A DNA stretch of 64,000 bases from NCBI GenBank assembly GCA_034414555.1, contig DAOUMA010000009.1:1-64000 (forward strand), in the 5' to 3' direction. Made by a program: the position numbers and the translations under genes. The notes beneath the pieces were generated by a model. It saw only the letters and a program-made list of their open reading frames with translations, was not told where the DNA came from and made no database searches. This DNA comes from CG2-30-46-19 sp034414555. Lineage in GTDB: Bacteria > Chloroflexota > Dehalococcoidia > GIF9 > AB-539-J10. This document shows, in pieces, positions 8,312 through 16,604 of the stretch. Positions within the stretch are counted from its first letter, which is position 1. Every line of letters begins with the position of its first letter.

Positions 8312-9982
8312 TCAACGACCAGCTACTCGCTCGGCTTCTCTCGCCGGCACTGCCTTCACCTCAACCTTCGGTGCCCCTAGTAGGGAAAGAACTTCATCTG
8401 AAGGATTAATATGAGGGGGCTTCAGATGCCCTAAATCAGCGCCCTCAGCCTGCCGCTGAGCTATGTAGCTGGAGAAGGTACCCTGGGGAAGCAAAGTAAC
8501 CTCAAGCGGTTTTAAGCCAAGCATCTCTTCCATATCACCCCATAGTTTGTAAACCTGCCAATGATATTTGGCATCCAATCTTTCAAGCTGGTCACGCAGT
8601 GCTGTCGCCACGCCTTTCTCACCAGCTATATAGTTATCTTTAAGCTCGAGATAGATGTGTAAAGCTGCTTTATCATCAATCATTTCCTTGCGGGCTGTCC
8701 AATCCACATAGGAAATGCCGCTGTTCTCAACTGCGTCCGAGATTACCTTTTCCGTCAACCGTCCGAAGCCAGAAATATCAATGAGACCATCAATCCGTCT
8801 CTCAAATGCCATCTGCGGTATGTCAATGTTCAGCTTCTCATTTCGCCGTGAGGTAATCCTGACCATGTCGCCAATTCTATATCTGGTCAAAACGCCACCA
8901 TGTAGATTGGTAATGACTATCTCATAGTTCTCCCCCGCTTTCACCTCATCGAGCAGGATAGTTTTTAGCTGATAGGAATGGTCTAACTGCCACTTGAACC
9001 ACTCCCTTTCCGGAATGAATTCAAAGAAGTTGAGGTTAGGAATAAAGGTCATCCCTTCATAATCCCAGGCCTGCGTAGCATAAACACCCCCTTCAACGCC
9101 AACGTACACCTCGAGAGGCTCCCTCCCCCATAGCTCTTTCACTCTTTTCCTGAAAATTGCTGCATCTGTGCCGCCACCTACAATTACCTTAAGCGACCAT
9201 AAGTCTTTTGGCAGCATATGACGATGAGCTAACTTGCTCTTAATCGATGCCCAGGTTACACGGAGCAATGCTGGAGGATGAGACAGCAGAAGACGAATAT
9301 TTATCATTTCTGATTGCTGTTCAATCTGCTCTCCTGCGTAAACCAAGACAGAGGATATGCCATTGACACCGTCAATGCCTCGATATAAAGCTTCCTCAAA
9401 ACCAACCTTTATCCTATCCTGGAAAGATAACCCCTCTGCGTTAGAAGGCAGAAAAACATAGCCAATCGCCTGTTGCGCCAAGTAAGCAAGGAAACCCGAA
9501 GCATACTTTGGAGGTCCCACAGTGTAAAATGTCTTCCCATGTTCCTTAAGCTGAGAAGTATCGCCACGACCACGGCAAGAAGCAAGAAGGGGAAGGGCGC
9601 CAGCAATCTTCTCATATTCACGAGAAAATACCTCGGACATCGGCACGGACTTAAGAGGATATTTACCAGGGTAGCCTGAAGTGTACACCCACATGGCTGG
9701 CTTGGCTGGCAAGACATCCTCCCTTTGCTTCAGAAGCTCAGGGAGATAATCATCATAGGTAGTGAGCGGCACCTGCTCCCGAAATTCCTCCACAGTGCCG
9801 GGCATGGCGCCATGCATTAGTTTTTGTCCCAGCTCGCAGCTCTTCAATAGCTCAATCTGCTCCAGCAGCAGCCGCTTCTGTATGGTCATAAATTGCTCCA
9901 GACTGAGGTCAATAAAGCCGCAGCACATCTGCCATAACTCTTCCCGCCTCCCCTGCCGCAGTAAATCAATTGGTCTCGCCAT
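8312..9982 (-). CDS. GH3-like acyl-adenylate-forming family protein
   Basis: The 556-residue protein belongs to the GH3 auxin-responsive-promoter family (ANL-type adenylating enzymes), of which plant members couple amino acids to carboxylates. Bacterial members are of unknown substrate. Visible features are FREQVPLTTYDDY near residue 65, the ATP-site VYTSGYPGKYPLKSVPMS near 100, KVIVGGGTDAAIFR near 270, and LHGGVLTRYRIGDMVRI near 360. FERRIDGLIDISGFGRLTEKVISDAV marks the C-terminal subdomain hinge. The usual TSGTTG loop is altered to TSGYPGKYP. GGGAGGTG precedes the ATG. It appears monocistronic on the minus strand, between two repeat elements. Confidence 0.8.
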   Translation of the reverse strand: MARPIDLLRQGRREELWQMCCGFIDLSLEQFMTIQKRLLLEQIELLKSCELGQKLMHGAMPGTVEEFREQVPLTTYDDYLPELLKQREDVLPAKPAMWVYTSGYPGKYPLKSVPMSEVFSREYEKIAGALPLLASCRGRGDTSQLKEHGKTFYTVGPPKYASGFLAYLAQQAIGYVFLPSNAEGLSFQDRIKVGFEEALYRGIDGVNGISSVLVYAGEQIEQQSEMINIRLLLSHPPALLRVTWASIKSKLAHRHMLPKDLWSLKVIVGGGTDAAIFRKRVKELWGREPLEVYVGVEGGVYATQAWDYEGMTFIPNLNFFEFIPEREWFKWQLDHSYQLKTILLDEVKAGENYEIVITNLHGGVLTRYRIGDMVRITSRRNEKLNIDIPQMAFERRIDGLIDISGFGRLTEKVISDAVENSGISYVDWTARKEMIDDKAALHIYLELKDNYIAGEKGVATALRDQLERLDAKYHWQVYKLWGDMEEMLGLKPLEVTLLPQGTFSSYIAQRQAEGADLGHLKPPHINPSDEVLSLLGAPKVEVKAVPAREAERVAGR

Positions 9983-10043
9983 AATACACCTCCCATCCCA
10001 TATTTTTCCGTGTCATTCTGTCTAGTACTATAGTCCTATGACT

Positions 10044-10074
10044 ATCTTACCATATGGATGGCTGGAAATGTCAA
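10044..10074 (-). promoter_or_regulatory. possible promoter of the GH3-like gene
   Basis: On the minus strand TTGACA (10074-10069) is followed, after a long 19-bp spacer, by TAAGAT (10049-10044). The -35 is perfect; the -10 and spacing are weak. An AGGACTATAG motif lies just downstream (10027-10036). Confidence 0.35.
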
Positions 10075-10097
10075 TTGAGTGTACTTGAGAGTGTTTA

Positions 10098-10227
10098 TTA
10101 ACCTTACCCCCTTTATCCCCCTCTCCTTCAAAGGAGAGGGGGGAGAGATTTATAGGGAGGGTTTCACCCTTCTCTTACTACACTCCCCCCTTCCCTTGCT
10201 AAGGGAAGGGGTCAGGGGATAGGTTGC
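10098..10227. repeat. dispersed hairpin element with inverted ends
   Basis: Two long GC-rich hairpins are visible: cccctctcctt/aaggagagggg around 10118-10142 and ccccttccctt/aagggaagggg at 10187-10211. The ends are imperfect inverted copies (aaccttacccc on the left, ggggataggtt on the right). It is noncoding. It resembles the small mobile-element relics scattered in Chloroflexota genomes, but copy number cannot be checked here. Confidence 0.45.
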
Positions 10228-10281
10228 TAGACAATCTCGGTACTCGTTCATCTCTGAGAAAGCCGACCCGCGGTAACTGCT

Positions 10282-10310
10282 TTGACAATGCAGCTTAGGA
10301 CACTATGCAT
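10282..10310 (+). promoter_or_regulatory. promoter-like sequence, copy 2 of a repeated motif
   Basis: TTGACA at 10282-10287, a 17-bp spacer, then ATGCAT (10305-10310). The 33 bases starting at 10276 match those starting at about 4148 at most positions. The distance to the repeat-protein gene at 10659 is about 350 bp, so any link to that gene is uncertain. Confidence 0.3.
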
Positions 10311-10382
10311 GCAACTAAATATTACGGCGTAATGTGGCTTGGTTGTAAGCCATACACCTTGCTATTAGTGCTGGGAATCTTG

Positions 10383-10637
10383 TTAGGGTGCTCGGATATA
10401 GAAGCTCCCATCAATACCTGTCAGAGCACCAGGGTTTGTCGGGATGATTTTGTCCGGTGGTATCCCTAGCATGTCCACAGGGTTGGCTACTTTTACAGAA
10501 TCAAATTGCCATAACCTCTTGACAACGCTCGGCAAACGCATTACATTTTGATAAAGGTATATTTGCGAATGCTTTTGGGGATTGCTTATCCTGCTAGTCA
10601 CCATATCCACAAGAGATAGATTGGGAATTGCTGGCAT
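10383..10637 (-). CDS. hypothetical 84-residue reading frame, possibly a gene fragment
   Basis: I do not recognise this product. The translation has a balanced, protein-like composition (for example GIPPDKIIPTNPGALTGIDG near the C-terminus). It lacks a Shine-Dalgarno sequence and has no co-directional neighbour closer than the GH3-like gene. It may be a relic of a longer protein. It is listed because the intervals on either side contain no better candidate. Confidence 0.22.
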   Translation of the reverse strand: MPAIPNLSLVDMVTSRISNPQKHSQIYLYQNVMRLPSVVKRLWQFDSVKVANPVDMLGIPPDKIIPTNPGALTGIDGSFYIRAP

Positions 10638-10658
10638 GGGATGTAGACTGGCTGGGAT

Positions 10659-11525
10659 GTGGTTTTATTGGTCGACATGATTAAGGCTAAAACTAGTATC
10701 CAGCTTCTGAGGCACTTAGGCATTGTTTTGATAGCCCTACCAGAGGTCATTACCACGCCATTCGGTTTGGTGCTTGTACTTACCTCGCGCTATTTATCCC
10801 GAAGACGTGATGCTAATCTGAATAAGCGCCTCCAAGAAACGCTCAAGTATTATCTAGCTCACTTTAAGCGTTTTAGCGATGATGCTGATGGCGAATCCAG
10901 TGTCCCAAGCAGGGTAAAACGCTATACCCAGAGTGAGGAACACCTGATTTCCTGGCAATATAAAGGTAGCCGTAGCTTTGACGCTACCCCTGGTCCCTCA
11001 GTTTGGCAGGGTTGGCGTGATACACGAGATGATATAGTACACCATACCGTAGATAGCGAGTCACTTTCCCGGCGTTATGGAATAAGGGATGGTTCGAAAG
11101 TTGAGCCTGGGGACTCCCATTGGGAGGTTGCATTTGGCAGCGCTAAGAAGCTGATGCACCACAGCATAGATATGCCGATGCTTTCCTGTCGTTACAAGGC
11201 TGGTGATAGTTCTAAGATTGAGTCCGATTGGTCTGATGCATCCAGTAGCGCAGAAGAGGTGATTCATCACACGATAGATATGGAGTCACTTTCCCGACGT
11301 TATGAAGGCAGTGATAGCGCTGAGGCTGATTCCAATTGGGCTCTCACTGCTGGTACAGTGGAAGGAATGGTGTGCCACTCCCTCCACATGAGGTTACTTT
11401 CTCAGTGTTATGAGACAGATGGTGTCGGGCCGGTGAAGGTAAGGTACCATACCGTAAACATGGCATCACTTCTGCGACGTTATGGGTCGGCGGCGAGTCC
11501 CACGCCGGCTCTCAAAGCCCGCTGA
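10659..11525 (+). CDS. membrane-anchored protein with tandem HHT-x-D-M-x-SLSRRY repeats
   Basis: Not recognised as a known family. The N-terminal ~50 residues hold a hydrophobic stretch (LRHLGIVLIALPEVITTPFG) followed by a basic segment, suggesting one membrane anchor with a cytosolic C-terminus. The rest carries at least five copies of a ~14-residue core, consensus H-H-T-[VI]-D-M-x-S-L-S-R-R-Y. They begin near residues 128, 167, 203, 239 and 263, separated by acidic/serine-rich linkers; a more diverged copy lies near 87. Spacing is 39, 36, 36 and 24 residues. The start is GTG at 10659 or, more conventionally, ATG at 10677; neither has a clear ribosome-binding site. A decayed transposase follows immediately. 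Confidence 0.6.
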   Translation: MVLLVDMIKAKTSIQLLRHLGIVLIALPEVITTPFGLVLVLTSRYLSRRRDANLNKRLQETLKYYLAHFKRFSDDADGESSVPSRVKRYTQSEEHLISWQYKGSRSFDATPGPSVWQGWRDTRDDIVHHTVDSESLSRRYGIRDGSKVEPGDSHWEVAFGSAKKLMHHSIDMPMLSCRYKAGDSSKIESDWSDASSSAEEVIHHTIDMESLSRRYEGSDSAEADSNWALTAGTVEGMVCHSLHMRLLSQCYETDGVGPVKVRYHTVNMASLLRRYGSAASPTPALKAR

Positions 11526-11639
11526 GATAATAACTGCTCCTACTACGATGCCGTATCCAGATGGAATGTCGTTGGGGTTTACCAGTGCTCAAGGGTAACT
11601 AATGCGGTCCATTTTCTGGATGTGCTGAAGAAAAGGATG

Positions 11640-12148
11640 CCCTTTCCACGTGATTGCCGATTCCAGCAAGAGAATGGACGAAGCTAGGAGAATAGAACAG
11701 GATGTGCGCTGGAAGAAAAGGGTAAGAATACCGAAGAAGATATTCCTGATAGGTAGAGAGAAGCTTAGTGAGGAAACAAGGTAAAAGGTCGATAAGCTTC
11801 TAGACAGGTATCCCACTTTGAAGGGGTTTTATTGAGTAAAGGAGAAGGTAAGGGAGCTCTGCCGGCAGCAGAGCCGAGAAGAAGCGATTAAGCTTCTGGA
11901 TAATATTATCTTCAACCTTAGATTGGCGGATGGTGTGGAGTTAAGGGGGTGGGGTAACACGTTGAAGTACTGGGGAAGCCTATTCTGAATCACTTTGACA
12001 ACGGTACTACCAACGGTTTTACCGAAGAGTGTAACACAAAGATCAAAATGCTAAACCGAGTCTCCTACAGCTTAAGAAACGCTGAGGCTTATTGGAGAAA
12101 ATGCTCCTGGGGTTTGTACCATCTCGTAGCTGTTTCCACACAATTTGA
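11640..12148 (+). pseudogene. decayed ISL3-family transposase, C-terminal half
   Basis: The translation reads FHVIADSSKRMDEARRIEQD near 11644, then PKKIFLIGREKL and LDRYPTLKGFY. Further on come NHFDNGTTNGFTEECNTKIK around 11990-12050 and, after another shift, KMLLGFVPSRS. This is the C-terminal half of an ISL3-type (DDE) transposase. In-frame stops occur after SEETR and after LKGFY, and at least two frameshifts are needed (near 11985 and 12105), so it is non-functional. The N-terminal half and left end are missing. The stop at 12146-12148 lies only 16 bp before the folD promoter, which may have arisen in or beside the element's right end. Confidence 0.8.
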
Positions 12149-12164
12149 CATAGCCCCAAAATGC

Positions 12165-12193
12165 TTGACAGTGCCTGGGGTGTGATATATTAT
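12165..12193 (+). promoter_or_regulatory. sigma70-type promoter of the Wood-Ljungdahl operon
   Basis: TTGACA (12165-12170), 17-bp spacer, TATTAT (12188-12193). The -35 is perfect and the -10 has five of six matches. The predicted start near 12200 leaves a ~59-nt leader before folD. The following ~15 kb of genes are co-directional with mostly tiny gaps, so this could drive the whole acs/cdh cluster. No riboswitch-like structure is evident in the short leader. Confidence 0.7.
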
Positions 12194-12258
12194 ACACTGT
12201 TTAGGTTAATGGAGAATACTGTTAAGGCTGCCGAGCTTGCCACAAGAGTTTAGCAAAG

Positions 12259-13137
12259 ATGAGTGCTGAGATACTTGATGGCAGGAAGCTTTCGGCTGAG
12301 GTGAGAGAAGAACTTAAAGGGCGGGTAAATAAACTTAAACAGAATGGAATGACCCCAGGACTTGGTGGCGTTCTTGTAGGTGAAGACCCAGGTTCAGTTA
12401 CTTATGTTGGGCTCAAGAGTAAGGCTTGTGATGAGGTAGGCGTAAGGGAGAAAATTTTAAAGCTTCCTGAAAACATCACTGAGGAGGGACTTTTAAAAAA
12501 TATCCGGAGCCTTAACCAAGACCCTGAGATTCATGGGATCTTCGTCCAGCTTCCCCTACCGAAGCATCTATCAGAAGAAAAAGTATTAGCTCAAATCTTG
12601 CCCGAAAAGGATGTTGATGGCTTCCATCCGTCAAGTGTAGGAAAGGCTTGGCTGGGGCAGCCTACTTTCTTCCCTGCGGTTGTCTTGGCCATCCAGGAGA
12701 TACTCATACGCTATGGGTATGAGCCTGAAGGCAAGAATGTAGTTATCGTAAATGTAGATAACATGGTGGGTAAGCCTTTAGCATCTCTTTTGGTTCAAGA
12801 GAAGGAAAGAGCTGGGGCAAATGTAACTCTGTGTCATCCCTCAACTCCTGACCTTGCTTCCTATACTCGCAGGGCGGATATATGCATTGTCTCTGTAAAC
12901 AAGCCCAATTTCATTACTGCAGATATGGTGAAGGAAGGAGTGGTGGTAATAGATTTCGGCTCAAACTGGAGAGAGGACCCTGTTACCAAGAAGAAGAAAA
13001 CAGTTGGTGATGTAGATTTTGAGGAGGTAAAGAAAAAAGCAAAAGCTATAACTCCAGTGCCGGGAGGGGTAGGACCAATGCTGGTCACCATGCTCCTAAC
13101 GAACACCATAACCGCAGCAGAAAGACAGGCAGGATGA
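12259..13137 (+). CDS. folD: bifunctional methylene-THF dehydrogenase / methenyl-THF cyclohydrolase (FolD), variant
   Basis: Interconverts formyl-, methenyl- and methylene-THF in the methyl branch of the Wood-Ljungdahl pathway. Family marks include YVGLKSKACDEVG with the catalytic lysine (K56 type), VQLPLPKHL, KDVDGFHP and the C-terminal TPVPGGVGPM. Two motifs deviate. The PCTPxG segment is replaced by PTFFPAVVLAI (residues 135 on). The GRSxxVGxP dinucleotide motif reads NVDNMVGKP (165-173), lacking Arg/Ser that usually contact the NADP 2'-phosphate, so an NAD preference is possible (inference). An insertion REDPVTKKKK lies near 240. The length of 292 is typical. No strong ribosome-binding site is seen. 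fhs follows 74 bp downstream. Confidence 0.9.
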   Translation: MSAEILDGRKLSAEVREELKGRVNKLKQNGMTPGLGGVLVGEDPGSVTYVGLKSKACDEVGVREKILKLPENITEEGLLKNIRSLNQDPEIHGIFVQLPLPKHLSEEKVLAQILPEKDVDGFHPSSVGKAWLGQPTFFPAVVLAIQEILIRYGYEPEGKNVVIVNVDNMVGKPLASLLVQEKERAGANVTLCHPSTPDLASYTRRADICIVSVNKPNFITADMVKEGVVVIDFGSNWREDPVTKKKKTVGDVDFEEVKKKAKAITPVPGGVGPMLVTMLLTNTITAAERQAG

Positions 13138-13211
13138 GGCAATGATTAATTAGTAAATTGCTTGCTTGATTGAAGGCAGGCAAACGGAATGAAAAAAGAA
13201 GGAGGCTCAAA

Positions 13212-14969
13212 ATGCCAGTAAAGAAAAGATACCCTGTTCCCTCAGATATCGAGATTGCTCAAGAAGTGGAGCTGAAACCAATCATTGATGTAGCCAAAGA
13301 TGCCGGGATTTTAGAGGAGGAACTTGTACCTTACGGGAAGTATATGGCTAAAGTTGATTACGCCAAAGTTTTGCAAAGGCTAAAGGATAGACCAAATGGC
13401 AAAATGATCTGCGTAACTGCTATTACGCCCACACCTTTAGGTGAAGGAAAAACAGTAACCGCTTTCGGATTAGGTCAGGCCCTGAGGCTAAGAGGCAAGC
13501 GTATTGTCAATACCTTCCGTCAACCATCTAAAGGACCGACATTTGGAATAAAAGGAGGAGCTACTGGAGGTGGTTATTCGCAGGCTTTGCCCATGGAGAA
13601 TATCAATCTTCACTTTACCGGTGATATCTATGCTGTAGAGACTGCCCAAAATCTTTGTGCTGCAGCCATAGATGCTAGCATTCTCCACGGGAAAACTGTC
13701 GGTGACACCCACAGAAATCCTCTAAATATCGACCCTCTAAACATTACCTGGCCCTATTGTGTGGATATAGAGGCTCGAGCCTTGAGGGATGCCGTTATTG
13801 GATTGGGTGGCTATGCCAATGGTTATCCGAGGCTGGCGCACTGGGATATTACGGTAGCCACTGAAACGGCAGCTATCTTTGCCTTAACCACCGGGCTTAA
13901 AGACCTAAGGAAGAGGCTTAGAAGAACGGTTGTAGCTTATACTTATGATGGAAAGCCGGTAACCGCTGAGGACCTTCATGTTGACGGAGCAATGACTGCT
14001 TTGTTAGTTGATGCCCTTAACCCTAATCTGGTTCAATCCACGGAGGGGCACCCGATGATCTGTCATGGCTTCCCCTTCGCCAATGTAGCTCACGGCAACA
14101 ACTCGGTACTAGCTGACCTCGTGGCTTCGAAGCTAGCTGATTATGTTGTTACCGAGAACGGCTTTGGTGCTGACTGTGGCTTCTCCAAGATGGTTGATGT
14201 CAAATGCCGCCAAAGCGGCTTGAAGGTAGACGGTGCTGTCATTGTTGCCTCCATTCGAGCACTTAAGGAGCATGGCGGTGCTTTTCACCTTCGCCCCGGA
14301 ATGAGCTATGCTAAGGTTAAGGAAGCTGTTGAGACTGAGAATCTCCCCGCGGTTGAGAAAGGTTGTGAGAACCTGGCTCGAAATATCGAAATAGTCAAGA
14401 TGTACGGCGTGCCCGCGGTAGTGGCAATCAACAGATTTGCCACCGATACAGATAAGGAGATAGAGCTCGTGCATCGGAAAGCCCTTGAAGCTGGAGCCGA
14501 TGGTTGCGCCACCAATGAATGTTGGGCCAAAGGCGGAGAGGGTGCATTACAACTAGCTGATGAGGTACTTAAGGCAATTGAAAAACCCCATGAGATGAAA
14601 TTCCTTTTCCCCGACAATGCTTCTATTAAAGACAAGATAGGGACTATAGCCACTAAAGTTTTTGGCGCTGATGGCGTGGATTATGTCCCTGAAGCTGAGG
14701 CGAAGGTAAAACTCTATACCGACCTCGGTTTCAGTTGGATGACGGTTAATATGGCCAAGACGCATCTTTCTCTTTCCCACGACCCGAATTGGAAGGGTGT
14801 TCCCAAGAATTATAAACTTCCTATCCGTGATATCAGGGCTTCAGTGGGGGCTGGTTTCTTCTATCCACTCTGTGGAGCTATGTCAACTATGCCTGGCTTG
14901 CCTACGAGACCTGCTTTCGTGGATGTTGACGTTGACCTGGAGACTGGAAAGATAAAAGGACTTTTCTAA
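13212..14969 (+). CDS. fhs: formate--tetrahydrofolate ligase
   Basis: ATP-dependent activation of formate to 10-formyl-THF, the entry step of the methyl branch; a cytosolic enzyme. The P-loop region ITPTPLGEGKTVTAFGLGQA is intact. The family strings FGIKGGATGGGYSQ, MENINLHFTGD, LRDAVIGLGG, FGADCGFSK and VGAGFFYP follow. I start at ATG 13212 because AAGGAGGC lies 6-7 bases upstream and MPVKKRYPVPSDIEIAQ matches the family N-terminus; a TTG 42 bases upstream in the same frame lacks such a site. This gives 585 residues, longer than the ~557 typical. It lies between folD and the iron-sulfur subunit gene, 9 bp from the latter. Confidence 0.96.
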   Translation: MPVKKRYPVPSDIEIAQEVELKPIIDVAKDAGILEEELVPYGKYMAKVDYAKVLQRLKDRPNGKMICVTAITPTPLGEGKTVTAFGLGQALRLRGKRIVNTFRQPSKGPTFGIKGGATGGGYSQALPMENINLHFTGDIYAVETAQNLCAAAIDASILHGKTVGDTHRNPLNIDPLNITWPYCVDIEARALRDAVIGLGGYANGYPRLAHWDITVATETAAIFALTTGLKDLRKRLRRTVVAYTYDGKPVTAEDLHVDGAMTALLVDALNPNLVQSTEGHPMICHGFPFANVAHGNNSVLADLVASKLADYVVTENGFGADCGFSKMVDVKCRQSGLKVDGAVIVASIRALKEHGGAFHLRPGMSYAKVKEAVETENLPAVEKGCENLARNIEIVKMYGVPAVVAINRFATDTDKEIELVHRKALEAGADGCATNECWAKGGEGALQLADEVLKAIEKPHEMKFLFPDNASIKDKIGTIATKVFGADGVDYVPEAEAKVKLYTDLGFSWMTVNMAKTHLSLSHDPNWKGVPKNYKLPIRDIRASVGAGFFYPLCGAMSTMPGLPTRPAFVDVDVDLETGKIKGLF

Positions 14970-14978
14970 TAGAGGGTT

Positions 14979-15725
14979 ATGCCTATCTCGGGAATACAGG
15001 CGAAGACTGTATCTTTAACTATAGATGGCAAAGAGGTAACTGCTCCAGAGGGCAATAATCTTCTGTGGACAGCACTTGATAACGGTATCTATATACCCAA
15101 TCTTTGTGCTGTTCGGGAAAGAAGCGAGCCTTTTGCCTCCTGCCGTCTTTGTTTTGTAGAGATAGAAGGCTGGGCTAGGCCGGTTACAGCGTGCACTATG
15201 CCGGTGGAAGAAGGAATGGTGGTTAACACCAAAGGGTCAGAAGCCTTGAACCTAGCCCGTACCTCTTTTGAGTTGCTCCTCTCAAGTCTACCTGTAGATT
15301 GCGCCCATTGTCCTAAGAGTGGCCGCTGTGAGGTGCAGAAGATCGCCAAGCATCTTGGCGTAAAACTCAACACAAAGCGTTTCACGAAGATTCTGCGTGA
15401 CCTACCTGTGGATTCTAGCAGTCCGGTATTCATTTATAACCCGAATAAGTGTGTACTTTGTGGCAGGTGCGTTTGGGTATGCCAGGAGAAACTTGGCCTG
15501 GGGTTTATTGATTTTGGCTATCGGGGCTTCAGGCGAGTGGTCACCACCTTCGGAAACGTACCTATCGCCGAATCTGGTTGCCAGGACTGTGGTGAGTGTG
15601 TTAAAGTTTGCCCTGTTGGCGCTTTAGTGTTCAAGGAAGTGAATCGACATCAAAAATGCTCGCGCAATAAAAAAGTGAGCTTCGTAAATCAGAAATGTGG
15701 AGGAAAGGATGATTATCATCGGTGA
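14979..15725 (+). CDS. HoxU/NuoG-N-like iron-sulfur electron-transfer subunit
   Basis: A 248-residue protein with a plant-type [2Fe-2S] domain (cysteines within NLCAVRERSEPFASCRLC...TAC, about residues 36-75). The NuoG-type region DCAHCPKSGRCEVQ has C108, C111 and C117. Two [4Fe-4S] motifs follow: CVLCGRCVWVC and CQDCGECVKVCPVGAL. The size matches HoxU, the small diaphorase subunit of bidirectional hydrogenases, or a truncated NuoG. The histidine that normally precedes the N5-type cysteines is Leu104 here, so that cluster may be three-Cys or changed. With nuoE- and nuoF-like genes at 23.1-25.6 kb it could form a NAD(H)-linked diaphorase trimer (inference). It overlaps acsE by 17 bases. Confidence 0.82.
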   Translation: MPISGIQAKTVSLTIDGKEVTAPEGNNLLWTALDNGIYIPNLCAVRERSEPFASCRLCFVEIEGWARPVTACTMPVEEGMVVNTKGSEALNLARTSFELLLSSLPVDCAHCPKSGRCEVQKIAKHLGVKLNTKRFTKILRDLPVDSSSPVFIYNPNKCVLCGRCVWVCQEKLGLGFIDFGYRGFRRVVTTFGNVPIAESGCQDCGECVKVCPVGALVFKEVNRHQKCSRNKKVSFVNQKCGGKDDYHR

Positions 15726-16593
15726 GAATATACACGTTATAGCAAAGGTGGTAAATCAGGCGATAAAAGCGCGTAACTCCAAACCAATCCAGGATTTGGC
15801 TAAAAGTCAAGCTGCAGCTGGGGCTGATTATCTCGACTTAAACCTTGGCCCATTAACTAAAAATCCTGAAGAAACTATACAATGGGCGATAAACACAGTT
15901 CAACAAGTTACCGACTTACCTTTGTCGCTTGATACCATGAACCCTGTAGCTATGGAAGCAGGTCTGCCTCTTTGCCATAAAAGGCCCTTAATTAACTCTG
16001 CTTCGGGGAAGAAAGACTCGAAAGAACAGACGCTTCCCCTGGCCCAAAAATATAACTGTGATGTGATAGTTTCGGTTATCAATGATAGAGGCATGCCCCC
16101 AGATGTTGAAATGAAGACGGAGAGTATCATGGATACAGTGGCCTATGCTAACGGGCTAGGAATTCCCAATGAGGACATCTGGGTTGACCCTATAGTTCTA
16201 CCTGTAAGCACTGCCGGTGAGGGGCAACGATTTGCTCAGGCCTCTCTGGAATTCATCAAAATCATCGCTGAGGTTTTGCCGGGGATTAAATCAACCGTGG
16301 GACTTTCAAATATATCTAACGGGGCACCAAATGAGCTTCGCCCACTACTCAATCGCACCTACCTGCTAATGCTACAGAGGCACGGGCTCTATTCTGCAAT
16401 CGCCGACCCTTTAGATAAAGAATTGATGAGTTTGATCAAAGGCGAGATGCCAGATGTGGTCAGCCTTATCTACAAAGTTATGGATGGAGAGGAGATAGAC
16501 CTTTCGTCTCTCTCTCAAAAGGAAATTGACTATGTGAAGACAGCCAGAGTCCTTACCGGCGAGGTTCTATATTCTGATGCCTGGCTTGAGTAG
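15709..16593 (+). CDS. acsE: methyltetrahydrofolate:corrinoid/iron-sulfur protein methyltransferase
   Basis: Transfers the methyl group of methyl-THF to the cobalamin of the corrinoid iron-sulfur protein AcsCD. It has the pterin-binding TIM-barrel pattern: IIIGENIHV at the N-terminus, AAGADYLDLNLGP near 38, LSLDTMNP near 72, KRPLINSASGKK near 90 and STVGLSNISNGAP near 200. I choose ATG 15709 because GGAGGAAAG lies immediately upstream and the protein then begins MIIIGENI like its family; an in-frame GTG occurs 12 bases earlier. The product is 294 residues, slightly longer than the ~262 of Moorella MeTr. acsD follows 11 bp downstream. Confidence 0.93.
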   Translation: MIIIGENIHVIAKVVNQAIKARNSKPIQDLAKSQAAAGADYLDLNLGPLTKNPEETIQWAINTVQQVTDLPLSLDTMNPVAMEAGLPLCHKRPLINSASGKKDSKEQTLPLAQKYNCDVIVSVINDRGMPPDVEMKTESIMDTVAYANGLGIPNEDIWVDPIVLPVSTAGEGQRFAQASLEFIKIIAEVLPGIKSTVGLSNISNGAPNELRPLLNRTYLLMLQRHGLYSAIADPLDKELMSLIKGEMPDVVSLIYKVMDGEEIDLSSLSQKEIDYVKTARVLTGEVLYSDAWLE

Positions 16594-16604
16594 GGAGGTA
16601 GAAA

